A stretch of DNA of 64,000 nucleotides from Apophysomyces variabilis (Eukaryota; Mucoromycota; Mucoromycetes; Mucorales; Mucoraceae), in contig MZZL01000403.1 of NCBI GenBank assembly GCA_002749535.1, positions 396,209 to 460,208 of the forward strand, written 5' to 3'. The notes below the pieces were generated by a model. That model worked only from the letters and a program-made list of their open reading frames with translations. It had not been told where the DNA came from and searched no databases. The translations under genes were made by a program, and so were the position numbers. Below, piece after piece: positions 1 through 11,040 of this stretch (its first letter is position 1; each line of letters starts with the position of its first letter).

Positions 1-215
1 CAAATCCATTGTACAATGAAATGGAAATGGCATAAACTATGTAAACTTTGTTCGGATGCACCCGAAGATGCTGCAACTTTTACGTACTCTATTCGAAGAC
101 ATACCAAGATAGTCTTTTACCGGGCGTGATGCAGACGAAATTTCAAATCATATGAGATAAGAAGACTGTAGAGGACTTTAGCAGACAATAGGTATTCTAT
201 AAAAATTAAGAGAAC

Positions 216-404
216 ATGATAACCCCAACTGCACGACGTCGAACAAGAGCCAGCCAAACCGAGACTATGGTTGAACCATCCAGGTCTCGCAGACGAATCA
301 GCCGACGAGAAGAAGAAAGACCAGAATCGTCCCAAGCTCCTTTAAGGCGATCTGAGAGGCAGCAAGCAAAAAGGCAGAAAAGGATCCACGAGTCAAGTGG
401 ATAG
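216..404 (+). CDS. Possible 3' exon of an Arg/Ser-rich protein (unrecognised)
   Basis: An open frame of 62 codons begins with an ATG and ends in TAG. It is very rich in Arg, Ser and Glu and closes with a basic tail (LRRSERQQAKRQKR). Such basic tails occur at the C-termini of nuclear proteins and of retroelement polyproteins, but no domain is visible. It could be the last exon of a gene entering from the left, or a chance open frame. No upstream exon could be joined with confidence because the 215 bases to the left contain stops in all plus frames. Confidence 0.2.
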   Translation: MITPTARRRTRASQTETMVEPSRSRRRISRREEERPESSQAPLRRSERQQAKRQKRIHESSG

Positions 405-1209
405 GGCTTTTACGCCCGGTATTCAGTAAGTGTCATTGAATACTATTGTTATTTTTCTTCTATTACTCACCAATTGAAATTTATATATGCATCTGGCATT
501 CACTTGGCGGGGAGATGGGTATGGCGTCGTCAGTTTTATGACAGGTATGTAAACATTGGTCAATTCCAACTCTTATAACACGACAATTAATGTAATTTGT
601 TAGCGTCAAGCCCAGTTTCCAAAATGCGCCAAGTGAATTTGCTAGATGCGACTTTAATTTTTGGAAATAAAGTACCATTAAACAGATATAAACCGATTTT
701 GATACCTTTATTTGCCGTCTGCAGCGTAGTGTTTATGAACGTTGATAAAAGCCTATACGCCAAAGCCTATACGGTTTAGCGACTATAGCATCTAACTATT
801 AGGACGATTATAATCTGTCATGGCAAAAAAGAAAAAAAAAATTGCATGAATTTTTTGATCTCCTTCGGAGCCAAAACCCCGGTTATGCACGCATTATTGA
901 TCGCTAAACCAATCATTATGGCTTACTCACTGCTTATGCGAAAACACTATGAATCACATAGATCAAAAAATATCCCCATAAAAATCGAGCAATTTATGAC
1001 TTTGACAACTTCTGGTAAATTTTGCATACACGAACAGATCGGATACCCATGATATATATGTAATGCGCATTAAAAGGCACTATACCTCGCTAAAAAGAAA
1101 AGAACAAGAAAAACGAGATGGCTGATCTGTTGAGGTCCTTTCACTCTTCGACTTGAACGAGAAATCTTATGTCAAGCATTTGTGTAATTGTGAATCTCTT
1201 AGTAAATTT
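405..1209. other. Intergenic, nothing recognised
   Basis: AT-rich sequence with only short, compositionally random open frames. I see no protein family, RNA gene or repeat here. It probably holds the 3' flank of the penta-EF-hand gene that ends at 1210. Confidence 0.5.
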
Positions 1210-2252
1210 TTAAGCACGTTGGCGAATGACCAATTCCAAAAACTAAAGAACCACGTAAGTAAAAAAAGTCGACTTACGCTATTAACCCTGTTTAGACTCT
1301 CACCTGTTCGTAGTTAATCTAGAAAGTGTTACAGTTAGTATTACCGGAACTCGCATGGAAAGAAAGAAAGAGAACTTACTTGAATCCATCCATCGTTATC
1401 AGTGTCGAAAGTTCGGAATGAATCTGTAAGGGTCTTAACATTGACGCATGCTTGAACAAAGTTGTCAAAGGTGACATCGCCCTTGCCTTCAAAACCACAG
1501 AAAAACGTCAGCAAAAAAAACAATGAGCAGCCGGTTTTCCAAGAATTTACCATATTTGTCGAACTTCTTAATAAGAACATCAATAAACCGATCAGACAAG
1601 TTGTAGCCAAAAGTTCGTAATGCGTTCTTCATCTCGTTTCGATCAATGCTTCCCGAGCCATCGACGTCAAAGGTTTGAAAACACCTCTTCCAATCTTCTA
1701 TATACTTCCATAGACCAACAAACTCGTTAAAGTCGATTGTACCGGTATTGTCTAAAACAGGAGGTTCAGGCTTAGGTGTTCTTGTTCGGGTAGGTGTACG
1801 TACCAGTATCAAACATATTGACCATCGTACGGACGGTCTCAATATTAAACGGGCTCCAATCACCGTTCACAAGCGCACGTTGGAGTTCGTCCACGGTTAG
1901 TTGACCCGAATTATCTGCATCCACAGCCCTAAACCAATTCCACAGTTGAGGGTCGGCGCCAGGCGGAGGACCTTGCGGAGGTGGAGGACGACCTAACATT
2001 GTTTCCATTCAGTCCGATGCCGTTCATTGCAAAGAGAAAAGAAAAGCTGAAGAAAGAAATAAAAAGGGGGGAGAAGAACTCACCGTAACTTTGAGGTGGA
2101 GGATAACCTTGGTGAGGAGTTGCTGGGGAACCATAACCCTGAGGTGGTGGAGGAACCGGACGTCCATAAGCACCGGGTGGTGGTGCACCATAACCTTGAG
2201 GCGTAGCTTGCTGCTGGTAAGGGCTCCCGTAATTAGGATGATTGTAGGACAT
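1210..2252 (-). CDS. PEF1: Penta-EF-hand calcium-binding protein (peflin/ALG-2 family)
   Basis: Six exons give a 237-residue protein: 2252-2084, 1992-1804, 1751-1551, 1486-1380, 1318-1304 and 1242-1210. All introns are GT-AG and the joins keep frame. The first 70 residues are a Pro/Gly/Tyr/Gln-rich extension typical of peflin and yeast Pef1p. Five EF-hands follow, with clear calcium loops such as DADNSGQLTVDE, DTDNTGTIDFNE and DVDGSGSIDRNE, a degenerate fourth (DKYGKGDVTFDN) and a fifth (DTDNDGWIQINYEQ). The family dimerises through the fifth hand and links Ca2+ to membrane traffic and budding. The fifth exon is only 15 nt (INYEQ) and is followed by a 33-nt exon encoding FLELVIRQRA. Naive translation would truncate the protein at about 1341. 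The start ATG opens the Pro-rich repeat and fits the family. Confidence 0.9.
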
Positions 2253-4083
2253 TAGGCAAAAGAGATGAAAGAAAACTGCAAAACTGAGCCTACTTTTTTT
2301 TTATTATTTTTCACCGCCAAGCTTGCTGAGCGATGTTTCTATGTGGAAAAACGGCCCAATCAGAATAGCTCTTCCTTACCCTGCTTTGCTTCACCATTCG
2401 CCTTTCCTGCGACTTTTACCATTCTATCCTTATGATTACACCTTCTTGAAGTCGCTTGCCGACGTTCTATCATAGTTTGTGTTTTTCTTTCTCCTTCTAC
2501 TCATCGTGATAGACAATTACTGCCCCTTCTCGCCACGTGGTGTGTGTCACGTTCACTGTTTGCTGTGTCGTCCTAAACATACCATAACTGGGCTTTGTCA
2601 GTTAGTCTTCCCCCACTCAAGCTTTATCCAGACAGTTCATAGCACAGAAAAAAATTGAGATTATCTGATTTGATGATATCAGAAGAAAATTTGAAATCGA
2701 CAAAAGTGAATCGATCAATAAAACCAGGATACTCAGCGGTTACCATACATGCCGCGCCTTCCCCTCCAATTTAGGTGGATTTTGCAAGGCTAATGGATCA
2801 AAATCATCAAATATTTTTTGCTTAGAGAACGATATTTGTGAGATATCGCAATAAACATACATCATTGGCGGAAAAGTATGATAAATCAAGGCAGCTGAAC
2901 CCTATCATGTATAAAGGCTGTTACTAAGGAGATAGAGAGTGTATTATGTTGTCTTATTTTCTCTCTGCCTTATTTTGCGAGCATACGCGTTTAATAATGC
3001 AATACGGTCAACATCCAGGCGATGTATTTAGTACTGAGTAAGGTGCATACGTCTGTCCTGCGTTTGTGTCCTGGTTGTGGACAGGGCGCCTTGATAAGGA
3101 CAATATTGATTAATAAGAGGCCCCTTGGATTCATAGCTCAAAGGCTTTTCTAGTATTTTATGCTGCGCTCTACCAAATATAGCCTGCAACCCCGGTAAAA
3201 CGGATTTGATAACTGAAGGTTCATTTTGGTGACTGATGTCTTTCCATTTGGCTCAAAGACAAAATTATGAAAAACAGAAATGAACCGAAGGTTGGATACA
3301 GATATTGGATCGATAAGAATGACCCTGCTTATTTACGCTTCTTTTTTTGAAAGCTGCAGCCATATAGTAACTGTAATCAAGGAGCAGCCAAAGGATCCAC
3401 TGCGATTCGCTTTTCGTCGGAATAAGGTAGAAGAAAAGATAATCTTGCAAATTTTTTAAGACAATGTAAATGTCGTTTTCGCGACATTCAGACTGTATCG
3501 CTAAATTTATCTATGTGATACCGAAATTGGATTAAGAGACGCGGGAAAAAGAGCAGGTGTGCAGTGCTGTACTGATTTCATGATAGAAGTACAAAACTCG
3601 ACTGACATCGCCTTACAGACACAGTCAACGCTCAATGAACGTCATGTCAATCATAATAAGGTAGTAGTTGAAAACAGCCCTGTAAAAATAGGCTGCCGCA
3701 ACCTATCCTTCGTAGTTATGTCATTATACATCCTTTCTTTGTCGCTCTCTTTTGCAAGGTTACAGAAAGCTAACTCGTAAATATGAGGAATGACTTGATG
3801 TGTAGAATCTCAATAAGCCAGAATTCTTCACGTTATTTAAAGCATTACGTGTACAAAAAGCAGTAGCGACTTCAAGTTATGAGGTTAAGTAAGAACTCTA
3901 TTACATTTGGTTCATTTGTTCATTGTTAAATGAAGCAATCATCAAAATAGGGAGTATATATAATCTGTATCATTAGGATGTTGTCAGAAGCTGCAAGTTA
4001 AATGAAAGTGTACAGGCAAAGTAAAAAGGTAGAGTACGAATAAATTCGCGCTTGCTGCCTTTTTTCTTTTTCTTCGTTCGGGA
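2253..4083. other. Long intergenic region, nothing recognised
   Basis: About 1.8 kb between the promoter side of the penta-EF-hand gene and the 3' end of the G-gamma gene. It contains a pyrimidine-rich stretch near 2290-2500 that is likely the penta-EF-hand promoter. The small open frames (for example around 3265-3450 and 3559-3780) have no family resemblance and do not splice to anything. Confidence 0.45.
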
Positions 4084-4377
4084 CTACATCAATAGACATG
4101 CACATCCAGCAGTAGGTTCGGCAAATGGGTCAGGGCTTCTGTTTCCCCAGATAGATGGTAACATCATATCCCGGTTCGTCTGACAATACTCAATCAACCT
4201 ATATTACATTTTTTTTGTCTTTAGGCTTCGTCCATTTTTGCAAAAAGCACGTCAATGTCCTTACGAGCGACTGGCTTCAGAAATAGGGATACGTGGGATT
4301 TCGAGTTGCTCCTTTAACTTATCATTCAAGTCAAGCAGCCTACGTAGTTTTGCTTCGGGTATTGCTTGCCTTGTCAT
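4084..4377 (-). CDS. STE18: Heterotrimeric G protein gamma subunit (Ste18/Gpg1-like)
   Basis: Two exons, 4377-4265 and 4198-4084, joined across a 66-nt intron (GTAAGG...ATATAG), encode 75 residues. The N-terminal half is the amphipathic helix that pairs with G-beta (KLRRLLDLNDKLKEQL). It is followed by the PRIPISEASRSLIEYC block, an LPSIWG motif, a DPFAEP linker and the C-terminal tail GCACLLM. That tail carries a CaaX box (CLLM) for prenylation and an upstream Cys suited to palmitoylation. In fungi this subunit works with G-beta in pheromone or nutrient signalling at the plasma membrane. It lies 129 bp downstream of the XPF stop on the same strand and is easily missed or fused to XPF. The start chosen is the ATG before TRQAIPEAK; an in-frame upstream ATG at 4464 is unlikely because it adds a hydrophobic segment. 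Confidence 0.9.
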
Positions 4378-4506
4378 TAGGGTTAGATGAAAAGAAATAG
4401 CCAAGAAAGAGAAAAAGTGGATGTTGTTTATAATATCAATACTTTTTAATAGGGGTGCTCGCAAAAGGAGGTCGCACTAAAAAAAGAATCTAACGTGTAA
4501 CTCAGC

Positions 4507-7500
4507 TTATGACCTTTGAGAAGCTTGCTGATGGATAAATCGATAGAGCTTCCTTCCTGGTTCCTGTCCAATAATTTTTTGTAATGCTTCTTCACTCAAT
4601 ACACAGAGTTCTTCTATATTGTTCACAGCAGCCATGATATGTTGGTAATTTTTAGATGTTACGCCGGGCATACTACGAAGAATTTCCTATTAAAGAAGAA
4701 GGAGTCAATAAGGGAAGGCGTTCTATCATCAGTCTGTCCCCCCTGATATCATTTTCGCACCTGCGGAGTCACGTTATACGTATTCTCCACATCTTCCGGA
4801 TTCTCTGTTCCAACTAGAGCGGCCTCCTCTGCATTAGGCTGATCTTCCGTTTTCTGTGATGTACGAATAAAACATTTGTCTGCCGAAAACGTAGCGATCG
4901 GTTACCTTGAGCTCTTTAAACACGGCAGCCGTTTCGTGTGGACTTGAAGACCAAATGACCCTTAGCTTTGGAAACGATAGCGTTAATAAAACCAACTTCG
5001 CGGGAAGATCCGTCATAACAATGCTATCTTTGATATCCGACAAACTCTATCCACAGGATTAGACCCTTATTTAGAAGGGATGTTAATGTACCTGCAGTGA
5101 AAATGATTTGTTCTCTTCAAACTCGATCAATAAAATCGGGATCTTGTAATGTGTAGTCATGCTTTCACATTGGGTATACCTTTGTTTTGATCAAACCATG
5201 ATATGAGCTCACTTTCTCTGCATAGATTGATATTAATAACTTACAGTCTTCCGGAAGTAAAAGATGAAACCAAATCAGCAATAGATTTACGTTCAACGCA
5301 CATGTCTGGACTCAGTATATAATCGCCGACTTGTAGCGTACAAGGGACGACCTGTATCCCTTCAGAATAAAGAATAGGGGGTAGTGAACTACGGAACTCG
5401 CGCATGTCCACGATCACCTGAGCATTTGCTTAATCATCATGTACATATTAGTTCTAGTTCATTACCAACGGGGGACCTGTCATCTGTAGCTGTCCACCAG
5501 CTATACGTGAACTAACAGCACGTACAAATACATCATCCTGACCATTGCGTTTTGGATGTGGAAGTGGAATGGCCATCACCTATGGAAAACATGTAAGTAT
5601 TTCGATCTGATCCTTCAATAAGATAAATTTACCGATTTTTCTCGAATGAGACGCTCAAAGGCCTCCTTTTCTTTCCGTATCAAGCTCAAATAGGTCTGTT
5701 CCTCTATGGAATTGTCGTATACCATAAAATAAACACGCACTTTTAATTGTGGGTTCATAGCACGGTAAACCTGCGCAAATGTCAGCTCTTCTTTTATCTT
5801 AGGTTTAAATTACCTCTAGCCGACGCACAAATGCTGGATCAGGATCATACGTGATAACAAACAATGGCTGAACATCCTCAAGGATCTGTTCATCCGTGAC
5901 AGCATCGTAGCATTGAATCGTGATTAAAGATTCCTTCGAAACCTCCGCAAATTTGGGTAGAATATCATTTTCCCCCATTGACACGGTATTGACAATCTGA
6001 TTGCTGTCTGGCCCAATCGTCTTTAATTCAATATCTTCTACTTCTTCACCGGTTGGTGCATCTAGACTAATGCAATATTCAAGGTCTCAGTAAATGCTAG
6101 TATAATTTGTCTCTTACATCGTGACAATATCTTGTATTTCTTCCCGCAGGGTAGTCCTAGATCCAGATCCTGCAGCACTGCTGGAACCACCTCTGACACG
6201 CCTACGTTTGTTGGGCGGTGCAGATCCTCGACCAGTAAATCCACGTTGAGCCTTTGCAGAGTTCTGCTGTTGTTGAGCTTCTGAAGAGGCTATCGATCTT
6301 CTAATGTTATTCATATTCTCTCTCCATATAAAGAAATTCCGAGCTAGACGCTTCAGTACAGGTTTTGGCTCGTTCTCTGGCTGCTTCATCTGTGAAATGT
6401 ATTCTTTAAGCTGCGCCAGTGTACGTTTGTCTTTGACCATTATCAACACAGGTGCACCTTGCAATATAATAGATTAGCTCGTAGCTGGGTAAAAAGGATA
6501 GCGAAGAAATACCTTTTCCGTCTAATGCGGTAGCTATATCTTCCTCGATTTCATCCAAAATGTCTTTCAATAGACCCCACTTTGGCTGCTCTTCAAGCAC
6601 AAGATTTATGTCTGGTATATTAGGCGGCGCTCGCGATGCATCATACTCGGGGTCCGATCTTTTTAAATATACGCGTTTCCTAGCTGTCTGCAGAGCGTTT
6701 TCCTCCGTATTAATTTAACAAAATAAAAGATGTATAAGCACGACTTACAGAAATAGCAGTATCAGCTGCACCTAGAAACAGCCATTGAGATTGGCGAACC
6801 TGCTTTCCTTCCATCCCGGTGTTACTTGCGATGATTGTCTCAACAAAACTATTGAATGAGACACAATCATAGTTCATCAAATATCTTTTATAACGATCCG
6901 TGCTTAGTATTTCTTATCAAGACTCCGAAAAGAATTACTCACTCTAACAGGCAGCGCAAGATGTGTAAATCTCCAACAAACTGCTTCGTGCTCGGGCTCA
7001 CGCGATGCCATACTGGATCTAGTTGGCGTCGAATGATGGTATCGAAGGACTTGAAAAGCGAGTTTTCTACTGTGAATTCTTGAACATCCACCTAGTAGGT
7101 TCGATGTCAATCAAGTATGAGAGGTACTAGTTATTTTATGTATACCATCGAATTCAACCGGCGCACTTCATTTAAAGTAGCTTCCAAGCACTCAACTAAT
7201 GCCTGCTGTATCTTATCCATGCTTGGCGTCATGGGTTGACGAAGTTCAACCACATCGTCACTTGTATTCGCAAGGTTGTCCGACACTAGCACCTGAAAGC
7301 TTTTTTGAAACTGAGGTTTGCTTAAAGCACACACACCTTGTAGATTATTACCGTGGCCATAAATGAACCTTGCGCAACTGAAGCGACTTGAGTGTGTTTT
7401 GAAGGGGCGCAAATCCCGACGTGAAGGCTTCTGGCTGATCAGAAAAGGCTTTGATGAAGCCTTCCTGCAAATCATTTTATTTAGGATAACCCCATCCGCA

Positions 7501-8083
7501 ACAAAATAAACCTATATACACACCTGATTCTCCTCGCGATAGATCTGAAGAATAAGATGTTCCATAGAATTGGGTTTGATCCTTTTTTGTTTCTTGGCAT
7601 AAGATATTCATTTGCCATGCAAATTGATGATGACTATTACCTATGGGCATTATAAACAATAATGCCACTAATAAGTGGAACAGGAACACGTTTAAGGAGC
7701 ATATCAACGGCGAGGATTCTAGAAGTAATGGCGAAAATTCCACCTTCACGATACATGGCGCTCCTACGTCACAGTAAGCCAAACCATAAATGTCCTTTTT
7801 CTCAGCATGATAGGGACCTTGATTCAGCAGGTGTGGCGTACTCGATGGTTTGCATGGTGCGTTTTTGATCGATACCTGAAGCGGTTAATCGCTCACATAT
7901 AGCTGCATTTTGAGCCTGTGTTGTGTTGAGCACTAGCACTAAATGATTGTCTTTGCAATGCAATTGCAGAAACAAGCATAGGATCTTAAAAAGACCTAGA
8001 CCCTGACCAAGAATCAAAAGAGCATCTTCCGTCACGATCTCTGTCAAGATTTGTTTCTGGAATTCCAATAATGGCTGCGCCAT
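4507..8083 (-). CDS. XPF: DNA repair structure-specific endonuclease XPF/Rad1/Rad16
   Basis: A multi-exon gene encoding roughly 950 residues. The N-terminal helicase-like region starts [12 protein letters not shown] and carries the [14 protein letters not shown] stretch and the conserved LWPR block near 7370. A charged linker follows (6460-6170). The ERCC4 nuclease domain contains [14 protein letters not shown] and the catalytic VERKSIAD, matching the ERKxxxD motif, near 5300. The C-terminal tandem helix-hairpin-helix ([17 protein letters not shown]) ends at a TAA at 4507. The family cuts the 5' side of bubbles in nucleotide excision repair and in recombination as a heterodimer with ERCC1/Rad10. 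Introns are short and phase-consistent where checked (for example 7477-7540, and the one removing bases between AESR and SAMYREGG). An alternative in-frame ATG lies 18 bases upstream (8101). All key catalytic residues I could check are intact. Confidence 0.93.
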
Positions 8084-8101
8084 GATCACGGACTCGCACA
8101 A

Positions 8102-8401
8102 TCAAAAAAATGCAACAGCGTGTCAATTGTCTTCTTTCCAGTTTCAGACGGCTGAGGATGAAATCTGTATAAGCTTTGTGTAACGACTATCAGAAAAGGT
8201 CTGGCGATCCCCAGGATTTTGCCCATGGTTTCATTTCAGACCCGAATGGTTAAGTAAATATTATAGCGTACGCATTTATAGAAGTAGTATTTAATAAATA
8301 TTTTTATGACTGATCTTTTGTTTTGTTGTTTTACAACATGGCAAAAACTATTAAGTAAAGGGTGACATTTGCTAATAAAAATGTGGGAAGACATTAAGGC
8401 T
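8102..8401. other. Short intergenic region, nothing recognised
   Basis: About 300 AT-rich bases between the XPF start and the 3' end of the F-box gene, both on the minus strand. It must hold the XPF promoter. No repeat or small gene was seen. Confidence 0.5.
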
Positions 8402-9529
8402 TTATGCAGTAAGGAAATATTGGATGGACTCCTTTGTATCCGTTCGTATTTCTCGTCGCGTCAGTTCTTCTAGGACCTCCTTTAGAGAAAAGCCAGGTTC
8501 AACATATTCCACCAAGAGATGAAGCATCCTGCTCATCATTTTCTTGTCGCAGTAACCCGCCGGGTACTTGCGGAGCAACGATACAAGGGCAAAGCAAAAT
8601 AGATCTTGGTCTTTTACCGACTTGACAAGATCATTTGCTGGCTGTATCACTGTTCTCAATGATCGTAAGCATGCGTGATCCTCAGATCTGTCGATATTGG
8701 CACGGAAACTAAGATCGAACAGGAAAAGTAACACCACTTCCCAGAGGTAACGCCGTGCAACAGGATCGAACTTGAAGACAGGTTGTATGGTTCGGAAAAG
8801 TTTCGATTCCGTCGTAGCCAGACGAAGCAGAACACGAAGAGAGGTTGGTGGAGGGACATTAGGTGAATGGACGAGAGGTGCGGGTATAAATGCGTACTGC
8901 TCAATCAACGTTTGACCGTTGATATCAGTCTCCGTTGCCTTTCCGTTGGTAGGCATATACTGGTCCAGAAACATCCCAAGGTCCCCATGTGACCTTGTTG
9001 TCAGTACATTTCCATACCGTTCGTAGCCAATGTGGACAAGGGTAGCAAAGCCAGTGAACGGTAACTGCTGAACAGCCTCGGAGAACATATTGTCGAGGAA
9101 ACCTAGGGAGAATATATCGTCGTTGGATCTTCGGCGTCCTGCAGGTTTCCCGTAAACGGTAACTAGCGTCTGAACAAGGTAACGAGGTACCAGGGCGCCA
9201 TTATTCAGCAAAACACGAATAAAATGGTCATCACAACGGGAAGGTATGGTCAGGATCGCGTAATAAATGGCGAAACGATGTCCAAACGCCTTGATAAGCC
9301 AACACGCCATCGAGTGTGGCAAAGAGGCAACAGCATACATTCTCTTGCATGTGCTCCGGAAAGCAGCTATCGTCCGGAAACTGTCGAGCTGCGTGAAAAT
9401 ACAAAATAGGATCTCTGGTGGTAGCTCTGAGAATTTGCTGTTGGATAAAACATTTGGTTTGGTACGGCATCTAGTATGTCGAAACGCAGATAATTGATGC
9501 CTTGCAGACGCTGTAATAGAAGCAAGCAT
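8402..9529 (-). CDS. F-box protein
   Basis: A single-exon frame of 375 residues. An F-box lies at about residues 32-75 (FSELPPEILFCIFTQLDSFRT followed by STCKRMYAVA), with the usual LPxEIL core and conserved aromatic and Leu positions. F-box proteins recruit substrates to SCF ubiquitin ligases through Skp1. The remaining 300 residues are mostly alpha-helical, have no recognisable LRR, WD or kelch repeats, and resemble the expanded single-exon F-box families of Mucorales. The ATG at 9529 is the first real ATG; the frame stays open upstream to a TTG at 9574, so an extra 5' exon is possible. Target unknown. Confidence 0.8.
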   Translation of the reverse strand: MLASITASARHQLSAFRHTRCRTKPNVLSNSKFSELPPEILFCIFTQLDSFRTIAAFRSTCKRMYAVASLPHSMACWLIKAFGHRFAIYYAILTIPSRCDDHFIRVLLNNGALVPRYLVQTLVTVYGKPAGRRRSNDDIFSLGFLDNMFSEAVQQLPFTGFATLVHIGYERYGNVLTTRSHGDLGMFLDQYMPTNGKATETDINGQTLIEQYAFIPAPLVHSPNVPPPTSLRVLLRLATTESKLFRTIQPVFKFDPVARRYLWEVVLLFLFDLSFRANIDRSEDHACLRSLRTVIQPANDLVKSVKDQDLFCFALVSLLRKYPAGYCDKKMMSRMLHLLVEYVEPGFSLKEVLEELTRREIRTDTKESIQYFLTA

Positions 9530-9850
9530 ATGTTGTAGAGACAAAAAGGTGCAAAAGGTGGGAAAAAAGTACAAAATGAAAATTGGATGATGTGCTGTAT
9601 TCTTCTATTTCCCATATAGGTCGATGAGTAAAATAGAATCTATGGAATTCACCATTAAAGACCACCTTTCCTTGACATGCGCCCACGTGCGCAAATGATT
9701 GGCCAGATCACCAAGCATTGGTTCCGTTTTACTTTTCTTTCAGTTACTCATGCCACACTCTTTTCCTTCTCAAGACGGATAACAGCTCATACAAAAAGAC
9801 ACTTCTGACATGGCAGAATAAGGAGAATTCTAGTGCTATCTATGTCTATT
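9530..9850. other. Intergenic between F-box and PPX1 genes
   Basis: 320 bases forming the F-box promoter and the PPX1 3' flank. It includes pyrimidine runs on the minus strand and nothing that looks coding. Confidence 0.45.
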
Positions 9851-11040
9851 TTATTGGGAAATAGTTTGAAGAAGTGACTGCACCAATGGCCAAATCTGCT
9901 TTCGTGACATTCTAACGTTTCCCTGATGATAAAATCCTATCCGACCGTTGGAGTTATCGAACTTAAATGGCATGGGTGAGAGCCTAACTTCTTCCATGTT
10001 TTCTAGAGTTGATTTGATCTCCAACAGTCGTTCATTTTTGAAGAAGATGGCCAGCTCTCTTTCGTACTTTCCACCCTCATCGGTATGATCATAGGAAGTC
10101 AAGATGATTTCCATGTCTAGCTGGCGTTCGTCCATATAAGCCAGTGTAGACTCTACAGCTCTTTCGATCCCCTCGCGCTCTATCCAGCCTTTAAGGTACC
10201 ATGGAAGCGAACTTGTGCCAACACGAAATCCATTCACAACCCATTCCTTGTAATCCTTCCGTAAAAGATCCCGACTGCTGAGATGCTGGACACGCGACTT
10301 GATCTTTTCAATCTCCTCATAATATTCACTGGATGATATGCGTAATTGAGATTTAAGTAGTTCAAAAGCCCTGACATCAGCTTCCGTTGTCTTGCCATAC
10401 TCTACACGCAGTCCGATCGTATCCACTAAGATCGGCGCAGTGATTAGATCAATTGGACACGGAAGCTGTTGGATCGTCTTCGAAAAATGCAGAACTACCA
10501 GACTGGCGCAAGAGCCAACCATGCTGACGGTACGCAACGGAGCGTCGGGATATTGTCCTTCATCCACGTGGTGATCTAACACACCAATGACACGGCTATC
10601 CCAAGAAGCATCAAACGGAGCAGTCAGACGGTTATGATCAACTAACACTACTTGAGCACCTCCTTCTTTGAGGGCGTCCAGGTTGACATGATCGATACAC
10701 ACCAACTTCGAAGTTGCGATACCTGCTCGTCCGAGAACAAACTCGATTTCGGGCCGAAGGGAAATATCTGCAGAGGGTACTTTAACAAGTGGGATATACA
10801 AGGAGGAATCCAGCATGTTGCTGATGAAACCAAATACTAATGCAGACACGACCGAGTCAAGATCTAGACGAGTGTGTCATCTCAGCCAAAATGTACAACT
10901 TAGAGATGCCGGCATTTCTTATAGTATGATACCATACCCGCAGAGTCGTTTCCCGTAACAATAACAGTACGACCAGGGTATGTCTTTTGCTGAAGATTCA
11001 GTCTGACATTGTCCAAGTACTCGTTGATATCTTTGACCAT
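9851..11040 (-). CDS. PPX1: Cytosolic exopolyphosphatase, DHH/DHHA2 family
   Basis: Two exons, 11040-10938 and 10863-9851, encode 371 residues. The intron joins GNDSA to DLDS and restores the DHH-family metal motif (GNDSADLDS, residues about 30-38), followed by VLVDHN and the signature VIGVLDHHVDEG. The DHHA2 domain occupies the C-terminal third. Enzymes of this type (yeast Ppx1p) remove terminal phosphates from inorganic polyphosphate using Mn/Mg ions; related members are class II inorganic pyrophosphatases and prune. Length matches yeast Ppx1p (397 aa) well. The ATG at 11040 opens directly on the first strand of the domain. Catalytic Asp and His residues appear intact. Confidence 0.92.

Noticed and set aside
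4390..4464. In-frame upstream ATG (MRAPLLKSIDI) for the G-gamma gene
   Set aside because: It adds a hydrophobic segment not found in G-gamma proteins; the start at 4377 gives the normal length.
8434..8625. Plus-strand frames opposite the F-box gene
   Set aside because: Shadow frames of the F-box coding region with no independent evidence.
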